Assembly: GCA_027488815.1 (NCBI GenBank)
Contig: JAIYAX010000007.1
Location: forward strand, 83,737-147,736
Reading direction: 5' to 3'
Source: Cytophagaceae bacterium
Lineage (GTDB): Bacteria; Bacteroidota; Bacteroidia; Cytophagales; JAIYAX01
DNA: 64,000 nt
The first letter of the stretch is position 1. Every line of letters starts with the position of its first letter. A program made the position numbers and the translations under genes. Under the pieces are notes generated by a model. The model was not told the DNA's origin, searched no databases, and saw only the letters and a program-made list of their open reading frames with translations. Positions 51,744 to 60,431 of this stretch are shown piece after piece.

Positions 51744-52682
51744 ATGACTGGTCATTTTTTCTCTAAAAAGCGTGATCTTAATTCGCTTAAGTACTTGTGC
51801 CTGATCCTGCTCTGCATATGCACTTGCCTGTCCTGCAAAAAAGAAAATGCCGATCCGGCTTATGAATGGAAAGGAAGTGGTGTTGATCAGTTCGATGCTA
51901 CTTTTGCCGGAGTTGCGAAACCAATGCGTGTTTTTTACTACAGCCCTTCCGGAATCAACGAAAACACACCGATCCTGTTTGTGTTTCATGGAGTTGAGCG
52001 CAATGCAATGGAGTACCGCAATGCCCTTGAAAGCATCGCTGGTATCAAGAGTTTTATTGTAGTTGCACCTGAGTTTTCAGAAGAGAACTTTCCCGGACAG
52101 AGCGCTTACCAGATAGGGAACATCTTTCAAGACGGTGATCAGCCAAGTCCTCAGACACTTCTGCCTCAGAACAAATGGTCTGTAGGTTTGATTGAGCCTA
52201 TGCTGGACATGGCCAGGAAAAAATCCGGAGCCTCAAACGGGGCTTGCTACCTGATAGGTCACTCTGCCGGAGCGCAATTTTTGCATCGATTGATTTTGTT
52301 CAAGCCTGATTTTCCTTTTGCACGTGCTGTCGTATCTGCCGCCGGATGGTACACGCTGCCTGATACTTCAGTAGCCTTCCCTTATGGACTGGGAGCTTCC
52401 CCATTTCCCCTACAAGCGTTGTCGTCGGCTTTTTCGAGAAAAGTATTTGTGCAAGTTGGTAATCAAGACAATAATCCCAATGCTTCGAACCTGAGGAGGA
52501 ATGCTGAGGCAGATAAGCAAGGCACTCACCGCTTAGCCCGAGCTCAGTATTTCTTCAATCAAGCTGAGAATATCGCTGGTACTCAATCCATGCCTTTCAA
52601 CTGGGAATTAAAAATCATCAGCGGCTTAAACCACAATTATATCCCCGCCCTGCAATCTGGAGTTGAATTGATTTTCCCCTAA
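51744..52682 (+). CDS. Alpha/beta-hydrolase lipoprotein (esterase-like)
   Basis: A 312-residue protein with a type II signal peptide (LILLCICTCLSC, then KKENAD) and an alpha/beta-hydrolase core: oxyanion region FVFHGVERNAMEYR, nucleophile elbow GHSAGAQF, and a late His in SGLNHNYIP. It resembles PHB-depolymerase/feruloyl-esterase-type surface hydrolases. Substrate unknown. It is divergent from the MocR-like gene, a likely regulator. Confidence 0.85.
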   Translation: MTGHFFSKKRDLNSLKYLCLILLCICTCLSCKKENADPAYEWKGSGVDQFDATFAGVAKPMRVFYYSPSGINENTPILFVFHGVERNAMEYRNALESIAGIKSFIVVAPEFSEENFPGQSAYQIGNIFQDGDQPSPQTLLPQNKWSVGLIEPMLDMARKKSGASNGACYLIGHSAGAQFLHRLILFKPDFPFARAVVSAAGWYTLPDTSVAFPYGLGASPFPLQALSSAFSRKVFVQVGNQDNNPNASNLRRNAEADKQGTHRLARAQYFFNQAENIAGTQSMPFNWELKIISGLNHNYIPALQSGVELIFP

Positions 52683-52704
52683 AAAGGGTTCTGAAAAAAA
52701 GAAC

Positions 52705-53922
52705 TCAAAACGACATTTGAACCAATAACTCAGCAGCAAGTGTTTCACTGCCACCTTTTGCTTTGAGATAGCTGAATGAAGTTTGTAATTTGGTACGATG
52801 ACCTTTGAAATACCGGCTAAGACCCAGGGTGTAGTTCTCATTTCCAATAAGGATGTTCTCAGGTAAGTCCTTAAATTCCGGATTTAGTTTACCGTGCCTT
52901 AGGTCGATGCTGTATCCATCTCGGTTCACATACCCCAGCTGAGCATTGTAGCTGTTGCCAAGTGCCAGCAAACTGCCAATCTGTTGTGGGGCCAGGCGTT
53001 GAGTGGCTTCCGGATTGAGAAAGTTCGATGAAAGGCCTCTGGCAGAGGTGTTTCCAAGTTCAATCAAAGTCGAAAAGCCCTTGTATTTGGCCATCACATC
53101 AACATACAGCTTCTGATAGTCAGGCAGGGCGAGTTTGCCATTGCCATTGTAAAGTAGAAAATCCCCATGTCCTTCGCCAACCCGGTTAGTTGCTCCTTTG
53201 TTAAAACTATAGGCTGTACCAAGAACTAATTTAGGTTGCTGCTCATGCATCAGGTCTGAACTGTACAAATCATTGCCCGGGCTGAAGAAACCCAAGGGAT
53301 ACACATCAAGTCGTCCTGAGTATTTAATGCCTCCAAAGTCAACATCACGGGAGTCTGCACCGAATGAGTTTCGTCCATCTCCTGAGGTCAATGAAATCAT
53401 GGGTACAATGCCAAATTTTTCACCCAAACGCCCTTCTACAAACAAACCAAATTCTCTTCCTGTGTTGCTTAATTCCTGACTTAAATTGCTACGATTGGTA
53501 AACTGCAGACGGTCCTCCCTGAAAAGCATTTCCCGGTTGTTGGCTATATTTTGCTTTTGACCTACGGTAAAGCTCAACTGAGGGATCGGATGGTAAGCAA
53601 TCCATGCATCAAACAAAGGACTTGATTCGCTGAAATTGGTTTGGATGAGGAAGCTTACTTTTTCTTTAACCGCTGTTCCTGAAATACTTAAAAAAGCTCT
53701 GTTCACTCGTAGAAACTGAGCGGCGTCCACATTGCTTGTCTTCTGATAGGTATAGCTTGGCTGTACAAATCCTCCCAACTGAAAGAGATAGGCGCTATCG
53801 TTAAAGGAAAACATAAGACCTTGCTCACGTCCGGGAAGCGCCTGATTACTTTTGATGGTCTCTTGAGCATTTCCTGCTTGAAACAGGCCAACACACAACA
53901 AGAAGAGAAGATATCTTTTCAT
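52705..53922 (-). CDS. OprO/OprP-like outer-membrane porin
   Basis: A 405-residue barrel with a signal peptide (cleavage near AGNAQ), FQLGGFVQPSYTYQK, the porin pattern DAWIAYHPIPQLSFTVGQ and KYSGRLDVYPLGFF, ending LAAELLVQMSF. It is in the phosphate-selective porin O/P family, which in Bacteroidota serves various anionic solutes. It is the last gene of the peptide-utilisation run and 12 bp after the M14 peptidase. A paralogue lies two genes upstream (55470). Confidence 0.87.
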   Translation of the reverse strand: MKRYLLFLLCVGLFQAGNAQETIKSNQALPGREQGLMFSFNDSAYLFQLGGFVQPSYTYQKTSNVDAAQFLRVNRAFLSISGTAVKEKVSFLIQTNFSESSPLFDAWIAYHPIPQLSFTVGQKQNIANNREMLFREDRLQFTNRSNLSQELSNTGREFGLFVEGRLGEKFGIVPMISLTSGDGRNSFGADSRDVDFGGIKYSGRLDVYPLGFFSPGNDLYSSDLMHEQQPKLVLGTAYSFNKGATNRVGEGHGDFLLYNGNGKLALPDYQKLYVDVMAKYKGFSTLIELGNTSARGLSSNFLNPEATQRLAPQQIGSLLALGNSYNAQLGYVNRDGYSIDLRHGKLNPEFKDLPENILIGNENYTLGLSRYFKGHRTKLQTSFSYLKAKGGSETLAAELLVQMSF

Positions 53923-53934
53923 ATTTCTGGTACT

Positions 53935-55473
53935 TTAGTCATTGATTTTTCGAAAAATAGGCAACACCTTGCCTTCAAATGCGGGCAATACCCCCAAACT
54001 GACGAAGCTGTTTCCGGCTTCAGGCTCAAGCAGTTCTGGCAGGATAGCCGCTGCACGCTGATCCATCCTTACATAAAAGGTTCCGGCTGGCAGATTGATC
54101 TCCATTTGCTGAATGACCGTTTCTATTTCCTGGAGGTTCATTTTCTCAAATTTCTGTGGGTTAACTTTCACCTGTTTAACAAGGTATTGCTCTACCTGAG
54201 CCGGTGCTGCCTGAGGAAAGGTTTCAACTTCAAGGCCGAATAGTTTGATTTTCTCAACCAGACTAGCCCATTCCGGTAAAATGAAATAGCCTTTCGGGGC
54301 TTTTCGGGTGTGGGTGGCAGTGGATTGCAAGGCGTCCCTTATGGTGACATCGAGCTTAATAAGTTCGTTTTTATCCAGGTCAATAAAGTCTAGCTTATCC
54401 TGATACACTTTTTTCACCGAGTTGACCACCACTTCCTGCTTGCTTTGTGCGGAGGTCTGCAACACTTGAAAAATGTTCTCCCGCTCAGCTGTAGCGATTT
54501 CAAGGTATTTTTTTGCAATCAGATAGCCGGTAAACATCCTTCGTTTGATCGAGGTACGTCCTATACCCACTCCACGAACTTCAATGAGGGTCGCCAGAGT
54601 GTTTTGCAAGGAAAAGTTCGTAACGCTGGAGCGGGGATTTTCTGAACCCTGATTGAAGTGGATGGCTCCGAAATAGTCTATTGTGGTCACATAATCGTGA
54701 TAGCTAAGCTGATGACTGCTCAATGCAGCCTGTGTGGGTTTCAGAAAGACCTCTTTGTTGAAATTTCTCAAGGCAAGTGGCACATTCAGATTGCCGGTAT
54801 TCAAAAACATAACATCATAAGAACCGGTAACCCCAAAGTCGCCCATCTTTTCAAAATCCCTTCTGAAGGGTCTATACTCATGAAAATCAAGTGCGACATG
54901 AGGCTTAAAGCTGCTAAATGCCTTTTTGAGCAAGGGGCTTTCTACAGCCATCAGTTTGGTTTGGTCACGGTTGAGATCCAGATCTTCGGCATTGTTTCGT
55001 TCCTGTTTCAGATAGCCATCAATATTGGCCATTGGTACTACGGCAAGGTCCAGCAGACTAAGCATCTGGCTGTTTTCAGCATTGTACAACAAGTCGTGAA
55101 GCAGGTAAAGCAATGCCTCGGTGCTTGCAGGCTCATCTCCATGCAATCCTCCCTGCATCCATACCTTAACTTTTGTTTTCTCTGCACCTGCACTTACCCT
55201 CAGCATGGGTATTTTAAGTCCTTTCTTAGTTTCACCGATGTAACTAAGCTGTGCTTTGTCGGGATGATCGGCGCAAAGTTTTTCCAGAAAGCCAATCAAT
55301 TCCGGGTAGTTGGTAAATCCCTCGCTCTTTTTCAGCGCCGGAGTTAAGGCAGGAAGATCTTCCTTTTCAGGGAAGTGCTTCAAGGTCATTTTCTTGGTCT
55401 GAGGATTAAACTGCCCGAATGCAGGCACAACCATTCCCAGAAGCAAGAGGTAAAATGCAGCCTTCATGTTCAA
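53935..55473 (-). CDS. M14-family zinc carboxypeptidase, exported
   Basis: A 512-residue protein with a signal peptide (VVPAFGQ) and the M14 zinc site: GGLHGDEPASTEA (His and Glu, near residue 105) and DFHEYRPFR (His, near 197), with the general-base glutamate in TLIEVRGVG near 298. Family M14 enzymes remove C-terminal residues from peptides. The ATG overlaps the upstream porin stop by 4 nt. Set between two porins and followed inside the cell by isoaspartyl dipeptidase, it probably trims imported peptides in the periplasm. Confidence 0.9.
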   Translation of the reverse strand: MNMKAAFYLLLLGMVVPAFGQFNPQTKKMTLKHFPEKEDLPALTPALKKSEGFTNYPELIGFLEKLCADHPDKAQLSYIGETKKGLKIPMLRVSAGAEKTKVKVWMQGGLHGDEPASTEALLYLLHDLLYNAENSQMLSLLDLAVVPMANIDGYLKQERNNAEDLDLNRDQTKLMAVESPLLKKAFSSFKPHVALDFHEYRPFRRDFEKMGDFGVTGSYDVMFLNTGNLNVPLALRNFNKEVFLKPTQAALSSHQLSYHDYVTTIDYFGAIHFNQGSENPRSSVTNFSLQNTLATLIEVRGVGIGRTSIKRRMFTGYLIAKKYLEIATAERENIFQVLQTSAQSKQEVVVNSVKKVYQDKLDFIDLDKNELIKLDVTIRDALQSTATHTRKAPKGYFILPEWASLVEKIKLFGLEVETFPQAAPAQVEQYLVKQVKVNPQKFEKMNLQEIETVIQQMEINLPAGTFYVRMDQRAAAILPELLEPEAGNSFVSLGVLPAFEGKVLPIFRKIND

Positions 55474-56789
55474 AAGGTAAACGTGGCGATCATGCGGACA
55501 ATCCTCTCGTTGCCGGTCACGGGCAATCCTTCCCGGTTATTGATGTTTCCATTGTTACGCACATAGGTGAAGTCGGCTTGTATCTTGGCTCCGTAATTCC
55601 TACCCAGCAACTTGCTGACTCCAATGGTGTGGTAATAGGGTCGGTTGTAAAATGTGCCATTGTTCAGGAAAGAATGCGTGTCCCCGTCCAGGTAGGTATA
55701 TCGACCGTCTACTGAAATACCATTTTTGAAAAGATATCCTGCCTGAATGTTAAATGCCTTGCCAAGGAACATCCTCGCTTTGATGTAGTTTTCCTTATTC
55801 TGAACCCCATCAACACTGAAATCAGTAGTCACAGAGCCATCGGTACGAACCCTCTGAGTTATGCCTCCCGGCACCGAGGCGGTGGCTTGGACGAATTCCC
55901 CAAGCATAGAGAACCCTTTGTATTTGAACAGAAAGTCTATTCCAAATTTGGTGTAATTGGGAAGCAGCACCTTATCACTATTGTCCAGGTATAAAATAGT
56001 ACCACTCTCTCTGCCATTCCTGCTGCTCATGCCACTGTTGTAACTGTAGTTACCTCCGATCACAAGCTTGGGTGTTCGCTCCCTCATGATGTCCATTTGA
56101 TTGAACTGACCAAAGTTGTTGAACAGGCCAAAAGGTAGATAATCTAGTCGCCCGCCTATTTTCAATCCACCTACATCAGGAGTTTTAAGTGTAGGGCCGT
56201 CTCCATTGGTAAGAACAAAGTAGGGTTTCAGGTAATTGCGGCCTCCAATATTGAATGTGCCATCCATGAAAATCCCCACTTCCCGGATAGTGGCAAAGGC
56301 AGAAGTAAGGCGACTTCGCTCCACTAGTTGCAAAGAGTAGCTGTTCATGAACAACTCTCTGTTATCTGTGAAAGTGGCTCTCTGCCCAAAGGCAATCTTA
56401 ACTCTGCGGGCCAGATTGTATGCCACCCATGCATCCAACAGGAAATTGGAGCTGCCATCAAGCTCCTCTCCGGTACCGCTCAGGTCAGCTTGAAAGCGAT
56501 AACTAAACTTGTCATCTGCAGTGTTTCCTTCCAGTCGCAAACGAAGGCGCCTCATCCGGAAACGCAGTTCGGTAGGTTCATCAAGGTCATTTTTTCTATT
56601 TCTGCCTTCTGTGAAGGGTTGGAGAAAGCCTGACATGCGCATTTCATTACCATTTTTGTCAGAAAGCCTGATGCCTTCGCCAAAACGATACGCATTTACC
56701 ACAACCGATTCCTGCCCATAAGCCTGAAGGTTCACCGAAAGCTGAATGGTAGTGAGCAGAAAGCAGATCACTAAAGAGCTGTGTTTCAT
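55470..56789 (-). CDS. OprO/OprP-like outer-membrane porin (paralogue)
   Basis: A 439-residue barrel with a signal peptide (LQAYGQE), RMSGFLQPFTEG, the pattern LDAWVAYNLARRVKIAFGQ, and a C-terminal strand ending RIVRMIATFTF. It shares order of motifs with the porin at 52705. It overlaps both neighbours by 4 nt, so the three genes are translationally coupled. Likely entry pore for the peptides or anions used by this locus. Confidence 0.87.
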   Translation of the reverse strand: MKHSSLVICFLLTTIQLSVNLQAYGQESVVVNAYRFGEGIRLSDKNGNEMRMSGFLQPFTEGRNRKNDLDEPTELRFRMRRLRLRLEGNTADDKFSYRFQADLSGTGEELDGSSNFLLDAWVAYNLARRVKIAFGQRATFTDNRELFMNSYSLQLVERSRLTSAFATIREVGIFMDGTFNIGGRNYLKPYFVLTNGDGPTLKTPDVGGLKIGGRLDYLPFGLFNNFGQFNQMDIMRERTPKLVIGGNYSYNSGMSSRNGRESGTILYLDNSDKVLLPNYTKFGIDFLFKYKGFSMLGEFVQATASVPGGITQRVRTDGSVTTDFSVDGVQNKENYIKARMFLGKAFNIQAGYLFKNGISVDGRYTYLDGDTHSFLNNGTFYNRPYYHTIGVSKLLGRNYGAKIQADFTYVRNNGNINNREGLPVTGNERIVRMIATFTF

Positions 56790-57928
56790 ACGAAATCCGG
56801 TTTTAGTAACACTTCTCCATCTCTCATCATCGGCTTGCCCATAGCGATCACATCGGTTAATTGTAGTTGCTCGTCAAAAAAGCAGAAGTCAGCATCAAAG
56901 CCGGGTGCTATTCTCCCTTTGTTTTTCAATCCAAGATTGGCAGCGGGGTTAGTGGTGTTTAGCTTCAAGGCTTCTTCCATTGGAAGGCCACCCAGGCGCA
57001 CCAGATGTTGTATTTCTGCAAGATTTCGGTCAATCGCAGCCTTGGTAAACCCAATTACTGCACCCTCAGAGTCAAAGGCACTCAGACCGGCATGCCCATC
57101 GGTACTAAAGGTAAGCCGATCAATTGGCACTCCTTGATCTATTGCATAAATGACACTTTTGTAAGGATCTGTATACTTGGAAGCCGCAGTCGTGATGTCG
57201 ATCATGCCTCCTAGCTTCGCAAATCGAATGGCTTGTTCAAACAGATCTTTGGTTCGACCCACATGGGTAGGGGAGATGTGCTTGATTGGAAAATGATAGC
57301 TCTCTACTAGCTCAAACAGCACATCCATGCCTGACTTAAGAGCCCCAAGGTGCACATGCATGATGCCTTTCTTTTGACTCAACAAACCTCCTGTTCGCAC
57401 CTCTCTTAATTTGCGTACCAGCTCCATCGCAGTTGGATAGGAGGAACGTATATCTGCTATTGCAATCTTAAAACCCAAAACTGGCTCCACATACACCATA
57501 TCGCCTTGTATGCTTCCTGTAATGGTAACAGTATCTGAACCATAATAACCCGAATACATATAAGTTGATAAACCTGATGACCGCAAAGCCTGTACTTTAC
57601 CGTACAGCATGGGTAGCGATTTGATCGTGGCATCTGTCCCTAATAAACCAACAGTTGTAGTGCAGCCACATCGTACCAAATCAGCAGCCTGAACTTCAGG
57701 TGTGAGGGAAGAAAATCCGTCTTTGCCTCCGGCACCCGCTATGTGAATGTGTTGATCGATCAGCCCGGGGCTTACCCGCTTTCCTTCTGCATCGATGATA
57801 GGTAAGTCTTTGATACTAACCTCCAGATGGGTGTCCATTTGAACAATTGTACCATTGGCGATGAGGATATCCTGAACTCCCAAAGGCTCAGGAGCATAAA
57901 CACGTGCGTTTTTAATCAGCAGCAACAT
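56786..57928 (-). CDS. iadA: Isoaspartyl dipeptidase
   Basis: A 380-residue amidohydrolase with all the metal and substrate residues of IadA: H60 and H62 (GLIDQHIHI), the carboxylated-lysine motif GFKIAIADIRSS, HVHLG, SPTHVGR and the catalytic Asp in FSTDGHAG. It cleaves beta-aspartyl dipeptides such as those from damaged proteins or from cyanophycin. No signal peptide, so cytosolic. It lies between DcuC (1 bp) and a porin (4-nt overlap). Confidence 0.92.
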   Translation of the reverse strand: MLLLIKNARVYAPEPLGVQDILIANGTIVQMDTHLEVSIKDLPIIDAEGKRVSPGLIDQHIHIAGAGGKDGFSSLTPEVQAADLVRCGCTTTVGLLGTDATIKSLPMLYGKVQALRSSGLSTYMYSGYYGSDTVTITGSIQGDMVYVEPVLGFKIAIADIRSSYPTAMELVRKLREVRTGGLLSQKKGIMHVHLGALKSGMDVLFELVESYHFPIKHISPTHVGRTKDLFEQAIRFAKLGGMIDITTAASKYTDPYKSVIYAIDQGVPIDRLTFSTDGHAGLSAFDSEGAVIGFTKAAIDRNLAEIQHLVRLGGLPMEEALKLNTTNPAANLGLKNKGRIAPGFDADFCFFDEQLQLTDVIAMGKPMMRDGEVLLKPDFV

Positions 57929-57929
57929 C

Positions 57930-59288
57930 TCAGATAAAATGGAATAAAAGCATAACCAACAGGGTAGTCGTCAGGGGAATAAGGTTCCTTTTAACGATCT
58001 GCATGCTGCTTACCCCAGCGATCTCAGCAGAGGCAATCAACACGCCCGATACAGGTGAAATAGCCCTTCCCATTGATGCAGCCAATTGCATGGGAAGCAT
58101 AAGAGTTGTGGTGTTGAAACCTATTTGAGCAGCCATACCCGGCACCAATGGGCCAAAGGAGAAAAAAGCAGCATTTCCACTGCCCATCATCATGGATGAC
58201 AGGTAGATCATAATGGTCATGATAAAGCCTATGATCACTGAACTGAAACCCAAGTGTTGAGTTAAATCAATTAGTCCGTCTATAAAGCCTAGTGCAATCA
58301 AGCCCTGAGCAAAGAATTCAGCGGAAATAATCAGGGTCACCACCGTCTTGAAAATATCAGCCATTCCTTTCCAAAACTCTGAAAGCGAATTCATCAAGGC
58401 TGCGAACTGTCTTTTTTGTATGCCTTCAAACAAAATCGCCACTGCCAGACTGATAAACATTACAGTTGTGGTATCAAGAACTATCGGGCTTGGGAATAAT
58501 TGAATGAAGTCAGAAAATACAATCAGAAGCAGGATCGGCAGGATAGGCAATACTGCATAGTAGAAAGGTGCTTTAATTTCCAGCGGTTTTACCTTGGCTT
58601 CTTTTCCCTCCTCCAAAACAAGTTTTCGGTCAAAATGGCGATTGACAAAAAAGTACAAAACTGCCAGGAGGATACTGAGTGGCCATACCAGAGGTAGTTG
58701 ATGATACACGAAATAATGGATAGCGTCCATCTCCATGATTTCGACAGCACTTGAAGTGGTCACGCAGGCTGGGCCAATGCCAAATACGGTGCAGGCGGTG
58801 ATGACGGATACTGCTGAAAGTCGGCTTACTCCCAGTCGGGTAATGATGGGAAACATGGAAGCCATCAGTAAGAGGCTTAGCCCGGCAGCAGATGGAATAG
58901 CGATAAACAGCACCTGACCGATCGGGATCACCATGCTGGCAGCCAGGTAAGGCCACTTCCTAAAAACGCCTAAAGGCTTCATGGCAAAATTCACCAGGAC
59001 ATCAGAGGCCCCGATTTTCTCAATGTAGGCCACATAGCCACCTATGGCCATGATCATGAGCCCTACCCCTGCATTGGTTTTGCTGAAGGCTTCCTTGACA
59101 AATGCGAAATAATCAAACCAGGATAGTCCGGTGGGTTTCTTAAGTTCGAGCGTGGACAAGCCTAAAAGTTGCGCCAGGAGAAGCATCACAAATCCCGCCA
59201 GGAGCAATACCGCCTGGGCATACATATTCTTCAGCAGCATCCAGGCTGCTAAGGTGATGATAAGCAGAGAAAGGAGAGGGCCAAGCAT
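57930..59288 (-). CDS. DcuC-family C4-dicarboxylate transporter
   Basis: A 452-residue membrane protein with about 12 helices. Family segments include KTNAGVGLMIMAIGGYVAYI, VIPIGQVLFIAIPSAAGLSL and GSGNAAFFSFGPLVPGMA. DcuC proteins carry aspartate, fumarate, malate or succinate, often by exchange. Immediately upstream of iadA by 1 bp, it probably moves the aspartate or the derived dicarboxylate. Uptake of dipeptides themselves is possible but less usual. Confidence 0.88.
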   Translation of the reverse strand: MLGPLLSLLIITLAAWMLLKNMYAQAVLLLAGFVMLLLAQLLGLSTLELKKPTGLSWFDYFAFVKEAFSKTNAGVGLMIMAIGGYVAYIEKIGASDVLVNFAMKPLGVFRKWPYLAASMVIPIGQVLFIAIPSAAGLSLLLMASMFPIITRLGVSRLSAVSVITACTVFGIGPACVTTSSAVEIMEMDAIHYFVYHQLPLVWPLSILLAVLYFFVNRHFDRKLVLEEGKEAKVKPLEIKAPFYYAVLPILPILLLIVFSDFIQLFPSPIVLDTTTVMFISLAVAILFEGIQKRQFAALMNSLSEFWKGMADIFKTVVTLIISAEFFAQGLIALGFIDGLIDLTQHLGFSSVIIGFIMTIMIYLSSMMMGSGNAAFFSFGPLVPGMAAQIGFNTTTLMLPMQLAASMGRAISPVSGVLIASAEIAGVSSMQIVKRNLIPLTTTLLVMLLFHFI

Positions 59289-59297
59289 TACCTGATC

Positions 59298-60302
59298 TTA
59301 AAAAGGAAGACCATTAAGTTTTTTGCCCGGGCTGAAAAAAGCCCCGTTGGCAGCGGGCACTGAGGCATGCTGCACAAAAGCACCTGTAAGATCCGGATTG
59401 CGGGTGTAGGACTCATCGGGGTTACTTGAAAGTCCATTGATATCAAACACGACAACTGTATTGTTTGCCGAATCTCGCATGGTAAGTACATCACCTGCGT
59501 TGGACAAATTCAGTTCCCCACTAGATGCCGTCTGTACGAGCGCATTTCCGAAACTACCCGTTGGATTGCCTCCTCCAAATACCACCAATATCCCTTTGCT
59601 TGGCAAAATGGTTCCTGCCGGAAACACATGACGAACAGAGGTAGCATCTGAAAGGGTATAGCCACTGATATCCAGGGTGGGATTAGAGTTGTAAAATTCT
59701 ACAAACTCATCAGCCAGTGGATCACGGGTACCATCTCCATTGGCATCACCTGAAATGTCAGAAGGAGGGTCGTACAAAACCTCATTCACCAAAAAGCCTA
59801 ACCAGGGACAACCATTATTTCCCACAGGACCGGCCAAATCGGGGCAATCATCAACACAATCGGAAACACTATCGTTATCCCTATCGGCCGTGCAATTGGC
59901 AAGTTCGATCCGTAAGGTTGAAGGGCTGGTGTTAATGATTTTTTCTATCTGACCCAACGACACTTCAATAAACTTGAGCGCCGTATCGCCGGTATTGATT
60001 CCACTGAGTGTAATACTTCCTTCAGAGCTATTGGCCAAAATAACAATCTGGGAAGAGGAGCTGCTGTAATCCCGGTTGAGCACGGCACTTCCTCTGAATT
60101 GAAGTGGCAGGTTCAAGTCCTTGACAACCGGGCCATTCAAGACCGCTTTAATGGTAATTACGCCTCCATCAGCTTCAAGAACCGTTTTGCTGGATTGTAA
60201 CTGTACGGTTGGATAAACGTCTTCAGTGGTACATCGGCTAGTTCCCAAACTCAAGAGTAGGAGGGAAATGAACGAAATGATTTTCGACCGGAGCATAGGC
60301 AT
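59298..60302 (-). CDS. Lamin-tail-domain lipoprotein
   Basis: A 334-residue exported protein. It has an N-terminal lipoprotein-like signal ending SRC, a Calx-beta/Ig-like domain (VLEADGGVITIKAVL), a calcium-binding thrombospondin-3-like repeat (DRDNDSVSDCVDDCPDL), and a lamin-tail domain (VNEVLYDPPSDISGDANGDG, ADEFVEFYNSNP, DISGYTLSD). LTDs in bacteria are surface or cell-wall modules of unknown ligand. It is 9 bp upstream of DcuC. The ATG at 60302 starts the signal; a frame to 60380 adds unlikely sequence. Confidence 0.85.
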   Translation of the reverse strand: MPMLRSKIISFISLLLLSLGTSRCTTEDVYPTVQLQSSKTVLEADGGVITIKAVLNGPVVKDLNLPLQFRGSAVLNRDYSSSSSQIVILANSSEGSITLSGINTGDTALKFIEVSLGQIEKIINTSPSTLRIELANCTADRDNDSVSDCVDDCPDLAGPVGNNGCPWLGFLVNEVLYDPPSDISGDANGDGTRDPLADEFVEFYNSNPTLDISGYTLSDATSVRHVFPAGTILPSKGILVVFGGGNPTGSFGNALVQTASSGELNLSNAGDVLTMRDSANNTVVVFDINGLSSNPDESYTRNPDLTGAFVQHASVPAANGAFFSPGKKLNGLPF

Positions 60303-60431
60303 TCTGAAAGGATCAGCAACAAACTTTGTGTTTTTGATTGCAGAACAAGAATACCAGTACTCAAAATATGTGCATACCAATTATGAGCTGCCTCAGCAAA
60401 ATACGATGCTACTCCTTTTGAGAGGTGCTTC

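Noticed and set aside
54658..55347. 229-codon antisense frame inside the M14 peptidase gene
   Set aside because: Covers the zinc-site region of a well-supported gene on the other strand; no own start context.
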